Of a DNA stretch of 64,000 nt, positions 17,584 through 26,131 are shown one piece after another. The notes under the pieces were generated by a model. The model did not search any database. It was not told where the DNA came from and saw nothing but the letters and a program-made list of their open reading frames with translations. Both the position numbers and the translations under genes were made by a program. Source of the DNA: Granulicella aggregans (GTDB lineage: Bacteria; Acidobacteriota; Terriglobia; Terriglobales; Acidobacteriaceae); NCBI RefSeq assembly GCF_025685565.1, contig NZ_JAGSYE010000003.1, forward strand, positions 434,001 to 498,000, in the 5' to 3' direction. The number at the start of each line of letters is the position of its first letter. Within the stretch, counting starts at the first letter, position 1.

Positions 17584-18909
17584 TCAGGAGGATCTCAGGA
17601 GCAGTCGCAGATCGCGAAGGTTGTTTCCCGTCGGACCGCAGAGGACGGATGCACCGATCGCACTCAGCAAAGGAGTGGTATTGAACTCGAGCAACGCCGC
17701 CTCTATGGAGAGACCCAGTTTCAATGCCTCGTCAGCGGAATGTTGATCACAGACTGCACCTGCAGCGCTGCTGCTCCCGTCAATGCCGTCGGAGCCGGCA
17801 CTGAAGATCGTGACGTCTTCATGCAGTGAAGCGGCCTGCACACCGCACCAAAGGGCAAAGTGTCCGTTTCGTCCGCCCACACCAGGGTTTGCAGGCAACT
17901 CGACACTGATCTCGCCTACGGAGATGATGCAGCTTCGCCGATGGTGCTCGCCCAGGCTTCTGCTGCGTTCGAGCAGGTAGATTCCAGCCTTCCGGTAATC
18001 CCATTCATCGCATTGGTTATCAATCTCGGCGTGGAAGCCTGCGGCACGCGCGTGGACAGACGCTGCTTGGGCGAGGTCATCACTTGAAAGCACCGTTCGC
18101 CACAAAGAACGGGAAAAGATGCGTGCGTTCGCGCGAGGTGTCTCCGGGCACTTTCGGCTCCGAAGAAATACCTCAATGCTGTTAGGGATGCGTGAGTGCT
18201 GACCCAACTCGTCCAATATCTGGAGGCAGTCCGCTAGCGTCGTGCTGTCGGGGATTGTCGGGCCTGATCCGATGGTGTCGGGAGTGGATGCCGGAACGTC
18301 CGAGACGAGCAGTGTCAGTTGAAAGCGGGCTGCTGAAGCGGCCTCGGCCAGGCGACCGCCCTTCACCGCCGAGACGTGCTTGCGCAGAGCGTTCATGCGC
18401 GCAATCGAAAGGCCGTAGCTGATCAGCGCGTCGTAGAAGGAAGCGATGTCACGAGGAGAGATTGACTCGTCGATCGCCTGCTCCATCATGGCGGATGCGC
18501 CACCGCTGATGAGGAAGATGACGACGCTTCGATCCGTCACCTTGTTCAGCATCGCGAGCGCGGCGCGGGCTGCGGCCAAAGAGAGAGCGTCCGGGATGGG
18601 ATGCGCGCCTGCAAAGAATTCGGTGTTGGCCCAGTCCATTTTTTGTTGCGCAGGTCCGACGACAATTCCACGACGCCTAAGTCCGCGCACAGGATTGAGA
18701 GGCTGTTCGATGGCCGAAACCATAGTGGCGGCGGCTTTGCCGACGGCAATCGTGACGACTTCATCGACTTCAGAGAGAGGAATCTCTGCCCCCGCAAGAA
18801 TGAGGGAGTCCGCGCCGACCGAGACCTGCGAGGAGACACTTCGTCCCAGATCAACCGTTTTGAGTGAGTTGGCGAAGATAGTCCGCGCGATCTCTGCTAG
18901 TTCCTTCAC
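17584..18909 (-). CDS. Glycerate 2-kinase, GckA/TtuD (MOFRL) type
   Basis: About 441 residues with the MOFRL-type glycerate kinase signatures in order: AVGKAAATMV, GAHPIPD, FLISGGASAMM, LRKHVSAVKGGRLA, LLVSDVPA with IGSGPT, and the C-terminal GGRNGHFAL and SAGSDGIDGSSSAAGA. The enzyme phosphorylates D-glycerate at C2 to give 2-phosphoglycerate. GTG 18909 with an AAGGTGG upstream was chosen over ATG 18978, because the extra N-terminus (MIRSTALHCHCNARR...) has no family match and would overlap the divergent gene. It is divergent from the sugar-acid transporter and dehydratase. It fits pathways in which sugar-acid cleavage yields glyceraldehyde or tartronate semialdehyde. Confidence 0.88.
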   Translation of the reverse strand: MKELAEIARTIFANSLKTVDLGRSVSSQVSVGADSLILAGAEIPLSEVDEVVTIAVGKAAATMVSAIEQPLNPVRGLRRRGIVVGPAQQKMDWANTEFFAGAHPIPDALSLAAARAALAMLNKVTDRSVVIFLISGGASAMMEQAIDESISPRDIASFYDALISYGLSIARMNALRKHVSAVKGGRLAEAASAARFQLTLLVSDVPASTPDTIGSGPTIPDSTTLADCLQILDELGQHSRIPNSIEVFLRSRKCPETPRANARIFSRSLWRTVLSSDDLAQAASVHARAAGFHAEIDNQCDEWDYRKAGIYLLERSRSLGEHHRRSCIISVGEISVELPANPGVGGRNGHFALWCGVQAASLHEDVTIFSAGSDGIDGSSSAAGAVCDQHSADEALKLGLSIEAALLEFNTTPLLSAIGASVLCGPTGNNLRDLRLLLRSS

Positions 18910-18976
18910 GTGCTGCCACCTTCCCCAAGTCGCCCGTCTGGCGTTGCAATGACAATGCAAAGCGGTTGAACGTATC

Positions 18977-20386
18977 ATGATCGCCTTACAGATTGAACCT
19001 CATGCAGCGATTCTTCGCTTGTTCCAAGGAGAAGTCCTGAGCCTCTCTAGCCGCGCTTCCAATTTAACGCCTCCCCGGCTTCCGCCGCATCCAGAGACAG
19101 TCGATACGGCCGATGCGATAAAGACGCTTGCGGTCCTCGATCGGCGATGGTGGTATGTGCTTCCCGCCGTCTTCATCACGTACAGCCTCGCTTATCTGGA
19201 TCGAGCCAACTACGGGTTCGGCGCTGCGGCTGGCCTGGCCGCGAGCCTCCGGATCGATGGCAGGCAGAGTTCGCTGCTGAGCGCGCTGTTCTTCCTGGGC
19301 TACTTCATCTTTCAGGTGCCCGGCGTGATGCTTGCCCGCAAGCGGAGCGCGACCCGGCTTGTGGCGCTCTCGCTTGTTGCCTGGGGAACTTTGGCCGCCA
19401 TGACGGGAGTGCTTGGCAGCTTCTGGATGCTCGCCCTTGTAAGATTTCTGCTTGGCGTTGCAGAGAGCTTCATCTTCCCTGCGATGTTGCTCCTCATCAC
19501 GCGCTGGTTCACCCGGCAGGAGCGGTCGCGCGCCAATACGATTCTGATGCTTGCGAATCCGATCACCGTTCTGTGGATGTCAACCATTACAGGCTTTCTC
19601 ATTCAATCGATCGGGTGGCAGCGAACGTTCATCCTCGAAGGCATTCCTTCCATCCTCTGGGCGTTTGGGTGGATCGCGATCATCCGCGACCGGCCCGGAC
19701 AGGCGACGTGGATGACGACTGAAGCTTCGGCGGCGCTTGAAGCACAACTGGACGCCGAACAGAGTTCGATCGCGCCGGTCGGCGGCGTTTGGGCGGCTTT
19801 GCTCCGACGCGATGTTCTTCTTCTGATTGCGGCGTACTTCTGCTGGAGCCTCGGGGTCTATGGCTTTGTTCTCTGGCTCCCAACCATGGTCCGACAGGGC
19901 GCGGCACTCTCGATGGGAAGGACCGGTCTGCTGTCGGCAGCGCCTTATCTTGTGGCCGTTCTACTGATGCTGCTCGTCGCGCGCAGGTCGGATCGGACAC
20001 TGCGCCGGGTCTCGCTGGTCTGGCCGTTTCTGCTGAGTGCTGGCCTGGGCCTCTTCTTCTCCTTTGCGTTTGCGCGGACAAGCTTTGCGCTTGCCTTCGC
20101 TGGACTTGTCGTCGCCGGGGCTTGCATGTACGTGCCGTATGGTCCCTTTTTCGCGGTGGTTCCGGAGCTTGTGCCGCGCAACGTTACCGCAGAGGTCCTT
20201 GCAACGATCAATAGTTCAGGCGCTCTGGGTGGTTTCTTTGGCAGCTACACGGTTGGCTGGCTGCAGGCCGTCACGGGCAGCTCGCGTGCGGGATATCTCC
20301 TGATGGCGATGTCGCTGGTTTGCTCGGCTATCCTGATGCTCTGCCTGCGCGACCCGGCTTCATCAGGCAGAGGGAAGGTGATCTAG
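18977..20386 (+). CDS. MFS transporter, sugar-acid (ACS/phthalate permease-like) family
   Basis: Twelve hydrophobic segments and motifs of the anion:cation symporter family are visible (YLDRANYGFGAA after helix 1, FFLGYFIFQVPGVMLARK, RFLLGVAESFIFPAMLLL, ITRWFTRQERSRANT). Members move hexarates, galactonate or similar acids. It is followed after 4 bases by the YjhG-type dehydratase, so import of an aldonate is likely. The start is unclear: ATG 18977 lacks a ribosome-binding site and adds about 55 residues before helix 1, whereas an AAGGAG at 19026-19031 lies five bases before an in-frame CTG at 19037. The frame contains no other ATG or GTG before helix 1. Confidence 0.88.
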   Translation: MIALQIEPHAAILRLFQGEVLSLSSRASNLTPPRLPPHPETVDTADAIKTLAVLDRRWWYVLPAVFITYSLAYLDRANYGFGAAAGLAASLRIDGRQSSLLSALFFLGYFIFQVPGVMLARKRSATRLVALSLVAWGTLAAMTGVLGSFWMLALVRFLLGVAESFIFPAMLLLITRWFTRQERSRANTILMLANPITVLWMSTITGFLIQSIGWQRTFILEGIPSILWAFGWIAIIRDRPGQATWMTTEASAALEAQLDAEQSSIAPVGGVWAALLRRDVLLLIAAYFCWSLGVYGFVLWLPTMVRQGAALSMGRTGLLSAAPYLVAVLLMLLVARRSDRTLRRVSLVWPFLLSAGLGLFFSFAFARTSFALAFAGLVVAGACMYVPYGPFFAVVPELVPRNVTAEVLATINSSGALGGFFGSYTVGWLQAVTGSSRAGYLLMAMSLVCSAILMLCLRDPASSGRGKVI

Positions 20387-20390
20387 ACCC

Positions 20391-22388
20391 ATGCTCACTG
20401 ACACCGAGATCCTCGATAGTAGCCCTTCGCTCTTCGCCGACGTAAAGACCCATGCGCCGGGTCCGAGCGGTTCGCTGCCCATCACTCCCGAGATGCTGCT
20501 GAACCAACCCTCGGGCAATCTCTTCGGCCTGTCGCAAAACGCCGGCATGGGGTGGGAGCCCGCACGGCTACTTGATCCTGAGTTTCTTATTCTGAGCACG
20601 CATGGCGGGATGCGCGCACAGGATGGCACCGCCATCGCGCTCGGATTTCACACCGGCCACTGGGAGGTCGGGCTGCTGGTGGCGGAGGCAGCGCGTGAAC
20701 TTCGCAATCATCACGCTATTCCTTTTGCCGGCGCATGCACGGACCCCTGCGATGGACGAACACAAGGCACGGCGGGGATGCTCGATTCGCTGGCCTATCG
20801 CAACGACGCGGCCATGGTGCTGCGCCGGCTGATGCGGTCGCTGCCGACGCGGAAGGGTGTGCTCGGCATCGCCACATGCGACAAGGGACTGCCTGCGATG
20901 ATGATGGCGCTTGCTTCCTCGGGCAGCTATCCCAGCATTCTCGTTCCCGGCGGAGTGACGCTGCTGCCCGAAGACGGCGAGGATGCAGGGAAGATCCAGA
21001 CCATCGGGGCGCGCTATGCACAGAACCAGATCACACTGGAGTATGCGGCGGAGATGGGGTGCAAGACGTGCGCCTCTCCGGGCGGCGGCTGTCAGTTTTT
21101 AGGTACCGCGGCTACGGCGCAAGTTGTCGGCGAAGCGCTTGGGCTCTCGCTGCCGCACACGGCGCTTGCGCCTTCGGGCCAGCCTATTTGGCTCGACGCG
21201 GCGACACGTTCCGCACGGGCTCTGCTGCGCATGGCCGAGCTGGGAGTCGGCACACGCGACATCCTCACGCCTGCTGCCCTGCGCAACGTGATGGTGGTTC
21301 ACGCAGCTTTTGGAGGATCGACCAACCTGCTGCTTCACATCCCGGCCATCGCTCACGCCGCAGGTCTTCCTCGTCCGACCAAGGAGGACTGGGAGGCGAT
21401 CAACCGGCAGGTTCCGCGTCTGGTCGATGCCTTGCCTAACGGCCCGCACGGCTATGCGACGGTGCAGGTATTTCTTGCCGGAGGTGTACCCGAGGTGATG
21501 CTTCATCTGCGCGAGGCTGGCCTGCTCGACACTACGGTGCGTACGGCGTCAGGCAATACGCTCGATGAGGTTCTCGACTGGTGGAGGCAAAGCGAGCGAC
21601 GGGCTGCGCTTCGAGCGCGGCTGACGGATATCAATGGGATAGATCCCGATGATGTCATTCTCTCACCCAGCCGCGCACGCGCGAGCGGTATGACTGCTAC
21701 GGTCTGCTTCCCGTCTGGCAATCTCGCGCCGGAAGGCTCGGTCATCAAGAGTACCTCCATCGATCCATCGCTCATCGATGAGGACGGCGTGTACCGGCAC
21801 ATTGGCTCGGCGCGCGTCTTCATCACCGAGGCTGCTGCGATCGATGCGATAAAGCGAGGCAACGTCTCACACGGCGACGTGATTGTCCTTATCTGTGGCG
21901 GGCCTGCTGGCGCCGGCATGCAGGAGATCTACCAGGTCACCTCCGCACTCAAGAATCTGCCCTTCTGCAAACACGTCGCGGTACTGACCGATGCTCGTTT
22001 CAGTGGTGTGTCGACCGGCGCGTGCATTGGGCACATCTCTCCTGAGGCTCTCGCTGGAGGGCCAATCGGCAAGGTGCTCGAGGGCGATGTGATTGAGATC
22101 GGCATCGACACCCGAGCGCTGCATGGCTCCGTCGACCTGGTCGGCGAAGCGGATGACCGATTCACTCCGGACGAAGGCCGCCGGCGCCTCAAAGCACGCG
22201 TACCGCGTCCGGATCTCGCAGCACATCCCGACCTTCCCGATGACACACGACTCTGGGCGGCGCTGACAAACGCAAGCGGCGGTGTCTGGGGCGGCTGCGT
22301 GTATGACACAGATAGCATCCTTGCCCAGTTGGAACGCGGTGCTGAGACAGAAGCGCAACACCAAGTTAAAAGGAAGATCGACGCATGA
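20391..22388 (+). CDS. YjhG/YagF-type D-xylonate (pentonate) dehydratase, IlvD/Edd family
   Basis: The 665-residue protein follows the E. coli YjhG/YagF xylonate dehydratases along its whole length: THAPGPSGSLPITPEMLLN, PSGNLFG, NAGMGW, DPCDGRTQGTAGM, IATCDKGLPAMMMAL, CASPGGGCQFLGTA, VHAAFGGSTNLLLHIPAIAH and DARFSGVSTGACIGH. Cys120, Cys163 and Cys234 are the candidate iron-sulfur ligands. It would convert a pentonate to 2-keto-3-deoxy-pentonate in the cytoplasm. Its stop overlaps the start of the downstream fumarylacetoacetase-family gene (ATGA), so the two steps are translationally coupled. Arabinonate or a hexonate is an alternative substrate that the sequence cannot exclude. Confidence 0.9.
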   Translation: MLTDTEILDSSPSLFADVKTHAPGPSGSLPITPEMLLNQPSGNLFGLSQNAGMGWEPARLLDPEFLILSTHGGMRAQDGTAIALGFHTGHWEVGLLVAEAARELRNHHAIPFAGACTDPCDGRTQGTAGMLDSLAYRNDAAMVLRRLMRSLPTRKGVLGIATCDKGLPAMMMALASSGSYPSILVPGGVTLLPEDGEDAGKIQTIGARYAQNQITLEYAAEMGCKTCASPGGGCQFLGTAATAQVVGEALGLSLPHTALAPSGQPIWLDAATRSARALLRMAELGVGTRDILTPAALRNVMVVHAAFGGSTNLLLHIPAIAHAAGLPRPTKEDWEAINRQVPRLVDALPNGPHGYATVQVFLAGGVPEVMLHLREAGLLDTTVRTASGNTLDEVLDWWRQSERRAALRARLTDINGIDPDDVILSPSRARASGMTATVCFPSGNLAPEGSVIKSTSIDPSLIDEDGVYRHIGSARVFITEAAAIDAIKRGNVSHGDVIVLICGGPAGAGMQEIYQVTSALKNLPFCKHVAVLTDARFSGVSTGACIGHISPEALAGGPIGKVLEGDVIEIGIDTRALHGSVDLVGEADDRFTPDEGRRRLKARVPRPDLAAHPDLPDDTRLWAALTNASGGVWGGCVYDTDSILAQLERGAETEAQHQVKRKIDA

Positions 22389-23206
22389 AGCTCTACAGAA
22401 CTACTCAAGGCATCCTGGCCGAAGCTGAAGGCAGCTTCCACACTCTTCCGGATAGAAGCTGGAGCGAACTTCTCGCCGACCCAGACCTGCTCTCAATCGT
22501 GCGGCAGGCGACCGAGACTGCACCGGTCCAACTGGACGCGGTATCTGTTCTCGCCCCGATTGTCGACCAAGAGGTTTGGGCGGCGGGAGTCACTTACTTT
22601 CGCAGCCGGGATGCTCGCATCGCCGAGAGCAAGGAGGCCGGTGGAAGCTCCTTTTATGATCGTGTCTATGCCGCCGAACGCCCTGAACTGTTCTTCAAGG
22701 CTGCAGGCTGGCGGGTGATAGGCCCCGACGGTGCAGTGAGTATTCGGTCCGATGCAAGCTGGTCGGTGCCCGAGCCTGAGCTAACGCTGGTGATCAATCC
22801 GTCGGGAAAGATCGTGGGCTATACGATCGGCAATGACATGAGTTCGCGCGATATTGAGGGCGAAAATCCGCTCTATCTGCCGCAGGCCAAGGTCTACAAC
22901 GGTAGCTGCGCGCTGGGCCCAGCGATCCTCCTTGCCGACGAATCTCTCCCCAAATCAACCAGCATCGAGATTGAGATTCAGCGCAAGAATGCAGTTGTCT
23001 TTAGCGGAGACACGACTCTCGCCGAGCTGAAACGAGAGCCGACCCAGCTTGTTGAGTACCTCTTTCGCGACCAGCACTTTCCGCATGGTGTCTTCCTGAT
23101 GACCGGCACAGGCATTGTCCCGAGCGATCACTTCACCCTGTTATCCGGCGACGTCATCCGCATTTCAATCTCCGGAATCGGTGTTCTCAAAAATTACGTT
23201 GGATGA
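22385..23206 (+). CDS. 2-keto-3-deoxy-pentonate dehydratase-like protein (fumarylacetoacetase family)
   Basis: The 273-residue protein belongs to the fumarylacetoacetate-hydrolase fold: VWAAGVTYFRSRDARIAES, the metal-ligand region VPEPELTLVI, GYTIGNDMSSRDIEGENPLY, QAKVYNGSCALGP and the end LLSGDVIRISISGIG. The combination with a pentonate dehydratase matches 2-dehydro-3-deoxy-D-arabinonate dehydratase (KdaD/AraD type), which makes alpha-ketoglutarate semialdehyde in the Weimberg pathway. The start overlaps the dehydratase stop and is preceded by AGGAAG. The semialdehyde dehydrogenase that would follow is not in the window, so the route after this step is inferred. A generic acylpyruvate hydrolase is the alternative. 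Confidence 0.85.
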   Translation: MKLYRTTQGILAEAEGSFHTLPDRSWSELLADPDLLSIVRQATETAPVQLDAVSVLAPIVDQEVWAAGVTYFRSRDARIAESKEAGGSSFYDRVYAAERPELFFKAAGWRVIGPDGAVSIRSDASWSVPEPELTLVINPSGKIVGYTIGNDMSSRDIEGENPLYLPQAKVYNGSCALGPAILLADESLPKSTSIEIEIQRKNAVVFSGDTTLAELKREPTQLVEYLFRDQHFPHGVFLMTGTGIVPSDHFTLLSGDVIRISISGIGVLKNYVG

Positions 23207-23356
23207 GAGATTCGCTTCCTTTGCCCGAATCCCCAACCCTGCCGCTCGTAACGCCCGCTGAACTTCTTCTCAGTTGAGGACAGATTCGAGGGTAGGACTG
23301 TCGACGGTACTCAAGTAATTCGTCTCACTGCTTCCCCGGCAAGAATTCGATCTTCG

Positions 23357-23372
23357 TGGGACATATGCCCTA
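23357..23372. promoter_or_regulatory. Palindromic operator candidate, copy 1 (upstream of MFS gene)
   Basis: The sequence TGGGACATATGCCCTA is an imperfect palindrome centred on CATATG, 103 bases before the MFS start at 23476. It shares 11 of 16 positions with both sites at 27609 and 38526 (T-GG-CA---G-CCTA). The remaining bases of the 269-base intergenic stretch 23207-23475 hold two small inverted repeats (TGTCA/TGACA at 23404-23419 and GAGCC/GGCTC at 23438-23452) and no gene that I can see. Confidence 0.5.
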
Positions 23373-23475
23373 GGCTCCCGCAGCCTTTCTCCCGGAAGAT
23401 GGATGTCAGTCTAATGACAGCACTTCTAATTGCCTATGAGCCTTCGCGGCTCGAGCCTGCAGATCCGGGGGAACG

Positions 23476-24765
23476 ATGATCAAGGTCGTACCTCGAATCC
23501 GCGTTCGTTACTTTCTCGGATTCTGGCTGTTCATTCTCAGTGGCGTTGCCTTTCTTGATCGAACCAACATTTCGATCGCCGGTCTGGACATTAGCCGCGA
23601 CTATGGCCTGAACAACCAGTCACTGGGATGGGTCTTTTCAGCATTCCTGATCGGATACGCGGGCTTTCAGTTGCCGGCCGGGATTCTGGCGGCGCGCTTC
23701 GGTCCCCGGTGGGTGCTGACCCTTGGGGTGCTCTGGTGGGGCGTGGCAACGGCGTTGATCACTGCCCTGCCGACCGGCACTGAGCACACCCTCGGGCTGC
23801 TCATCGCGGTACGGTTTCTGCTCGGCGCGGGCGAGGCGGTGATCTATCCCGCGGCGAACCAGTTTGTCGCGTCATGGATTCCACAGAATGAACGCGGTGT
23901 GATGAACGGCCTTATCTTTGCAGGAGTTGGAGCCGGCAGCGGCCTCACTCCCCCGCTGCTGACGTGGATCATTCTGGGTGAAGGCTGGCGCGCGGCATTC
24001 TGGTTCAGCGCGTTTGTGGGTTGCGCGGCGGGTATGGTCTGGTGGGTGTTCGCACGGGACAATCCTGAGGAGCATCCGGGCGTCTCGCGCGCGGAGCTGA
24101 AGGAGATCCGGTCGGGCCTTACATTCGATTCGCGTGATGGCAAGCGAACAGGCGAGAGAGCCATCTCCTGGAGAGCGCTCTTCGCCCGGCGCGACCTTGC
24201 AGCCTTAATGGCGGGATACTTCAGCTTCGGGTATATCGCATGGGTCTTCTTCAGCTGGTTCTTTTTGTACATGGCCCAGGTACGCGGCGTGAATCTCAAG
24301 CTGAGCGCGCGCTACGCGATGCTCCCGTTCCTGTGTATGACGGTCTTCTGTCTGGTGGGCGGATCTCTTTCCGACCGGCTGACAAAACGGTTCGGACTGC
24401 GATTCGGACGTTGCTATCTCGCGGCTGCATCGTTACTGGTGACCGCAGCGTTCCTCATCGTCGGTTCCCAGGTAAGCAGCCCGCAGTGGGCCGGAATCAT
24501 CCTCGCCGGCGGAGCGGGAGCCCTCTATATGTCGCAGAGCAGCTTCTGGTCCGTCTCGGTCGACATCGCGGGCCGAAGCTCAAGCGTATTCTCTTCGCTG
24601 GTAAACATGGCGGGGCAGTTTGGCGGAGCCTTGACCGCGACCATGACGCCATGGATCGCGCAAAGGTTCGGCTGGACGACGTCGTTCGGCGTCGCGGCAG
24701 CGATGGCGGTCGTGGGCTCACTCTGCTGGCTGGTGGTTCATCCGGAGCGTGCGCTTGAGGACTGA
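23476..24765 (+). CDS. MFS transporter, ACS family (second copy)
   Basis: A 429-residue twelve-helix transporter of the same anion:cation symporter family as the one at 18977: FLDRTNISIAGLDISRDYGL, then VFSAFLIGYAGFQLPAGILAARFG and RFLLGAGEAVIYPAANQFVA. It has an ordinary start with GGGGGA seven bases upstream of ATG. It is the first gene after a palindromic operator shared with two other sites in the next 15 kb, and is followed by a two-component pair. I infer that it imports the small acid released by the exported enzymes downstream. The substrate is unknown. Confidence 0.9.
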   Translation: MIKVVPRIRVRYFLGFWLFILSGVAFLDRTNISIAGLDISRDYGLNNQSLGWVFSAFLIGYAGFQLPAGILAARFGPRWVLTLGVLWWGVATALITALPTGTEHTLGLLIAVRFLLGAGEAVIYPAANQFVASWIPQNERGVMNGLIFAGVGAGSGLTPPLLTWIILGEGWRAAFWFSAFVGCAAGMVWWVFARDNPEEHPGVSRAELKEIRSGLTFDSRDGKRTGERAISWRALFARRDLAALMAGYFSFGYIAWVFFSWFFLYMAQVRGVNLKLSARYAMLPFLCMTVFCLVGGSLSDRLTKRFGLRFGRCYLAAASLLVTAAFLIVGSQVSSPQWAGIILAGGAGALYMSQSSFWSVSVDIAGRSSSVFSSLVNMAGQFGGALTATMTPWIAQRFGWTTSFGVAAAMAVVGSLCWLVVHPERALED

Positions 24766-24837
24766 CGGAATCAGGAAGGCCCAGATATCTCGTGGAATAA
24801 TGACCTATTGACTCTCAACCAGGGTGTTTCTCCAGCG

Positions 24838-26097
24838 ATGGCATGCATAGGGAGGCCGGTGTACTTCGTTCTGGCTGGCGTACTGTTGCTGGCTGGCAGA
24901 GAGCTGCGCTCACAGATCGCGCCCTATCCAACGCCATCAACGGAGATGCCCTCCGCAGGTCGAGACCGGACCGAAGCGGTCGCGCTGGCGGGAACCTCTC
25001 CACCCGCGGTCGTGATTCGCGGCTGGTCGACCAGCTCCGAGGTCGGGCCCACAAGTGAGAGTCTGGAGCCGCTGGTCTTGAACGCCGGGAACCGCGATCT
25101 GGTGATCTTCTTCGATGCCACGCCCGGCCGCAAAACCGATCTCGAGTTTCGATACCGCCTTACCGGATATGATCCGGACTGGACGGTGACCCCTAGCAAG
25201 CTCGCTCACTACCGGCGGCTCAGCCCCGGACATTTTGAGATGGAAGTAGAAGCCCGCGAGGCAGGCGGACAATGGTCTGCAACCGCAGCGACTCTCAAGG
25301 TCGTGCAACGCCGCTTCTTCTACCAGACCTGGTACTTCTACGTCCTGGTCGGCGTAGCGATGGTGCTGATTGGGACGCAGTTGCTGAGCCAGCGAGATCA
25401 ACTGCTCAAGGGAGAGATGGGCATTGTGCTGGAGGAGCGGAACCGCATCGCCAGCGACTGCCATGACACGCTGATGGCCGGGTTCGCGGCCATCTCCTGG
25501 CAACTGGAGGCGACGGCGAAGCTCTTCCGAGACACCCATGCGGAGCTGACACCGGCGGCAAAGTCCTGTGAGCTGGCACGCAGCATGGTCTCGCACTGCC
25601 AGGCGGAGGCGAGGCGAATTATCTGGGACTTGCGCGATACCGAGGAGCTGACCGACAACCTCTCGCAGGCGCTGACACGCGCTCTGGCGGCGCACCGCAT
25701 GCGCGAGACCATCGAGACCACCTTCGAAGTCTATGGCGATGAGACTCCCATCGCGCCCGGTGCGGTCCACCACCTCGTCTGCATCGGGCAGGAGGCCATA
25801 ACGAATGCGGTGCGCCACGCGCAGGCGACCAACATCCACGTCGCGCTGCGCTATGGGACCGACTCGCTGAATCTCTCCGTAAAGGACGATGGCAAAGGAT
25901 TCCATGTGTCGGACACATCGACCCGGACCGGACACTTCGGTATCCCGGTGATGCAGGAGCGCGCGAGGAAGCTTGGCGGAGCTCTGAAGCTGACCAGTTC
26001 CGCGCAGTCAGGGACCGAGGTTGCGGTGACAGTTAGTTTTCAGGCGATCGATCGCTCGCTGAAGCAAAGGGACGTGGTGCCGTGGATTGGCGTCTAG
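24838..26097 (+). CDS. Sensor histidine kinase with Y_Y_Y-type sensor domain (HisKA_3)
   Basis: From ATG 24838 (frame open from TTG 24808) the protein has 419 residues: a signal/anchor helix (VYFVLAGVLLLAG), a periplasmic region with a Y_Y_Y-like Ig domain (LEFRYRLTGYDPDWTV, RRLSPGHFEMEVEA), a transmembrane helix (FYVLVGVAMVLIGTQLL), then a HisKA_3 dimerisation box and a GHKL ATPase (GQEAITNAVRHA, DDGKGF). The phospho-acceptor is His209 in ASDCHDTLMAGF, where relatives usually read ARELHDTLLQGF. Related Acidobacteria kinases carry large seven-bladed propellers before Y_Y_Y; these are missing here. It precedes a NarL-type response regulator by 34 bases and almost certainly phosphorylates it. 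Confidence 0.88.
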   Translation: MACIGRPVYFVLAGVLLLAGRELRSQIAPYPTPSTEMPSAGRDRTEAVALAGTSPPAVVIRGWSTSSEVGPTSESLEPLVLNAGNRDLVIFFDATPGRKTDLEFRYRLTGYDPDWTVTPSKLAHYRRLSPGHFEMEVEAREAGGQWSATAATLKVVQRRFFYQTWYFYVLVGVAMVLIGTQLLSQRDQLLKGEMGIVLEERNRIASDCHDTLMAGFAAISWQLEATAKLFRDTHAELTPAAKSCELARSMVSHCQAEARRIIWDLRDTEELTDNLSQALTRALAAHRMRETIETTFEVYGDETPIAPGAVHHLVCIGQEAITNAVRHAQATNIHVALRYGTDSLNLSVKDDGKGFHVSDTSTRTGHFGIPVMQERARKLGGALKLTSSAQSGTEVAVTVSFQAIDRSLKQRDVVPWIGV

Positions 26098-26131
26098 GCG
26101 GGATCGCAAAGTCGATTAAGGGGATGTAACC

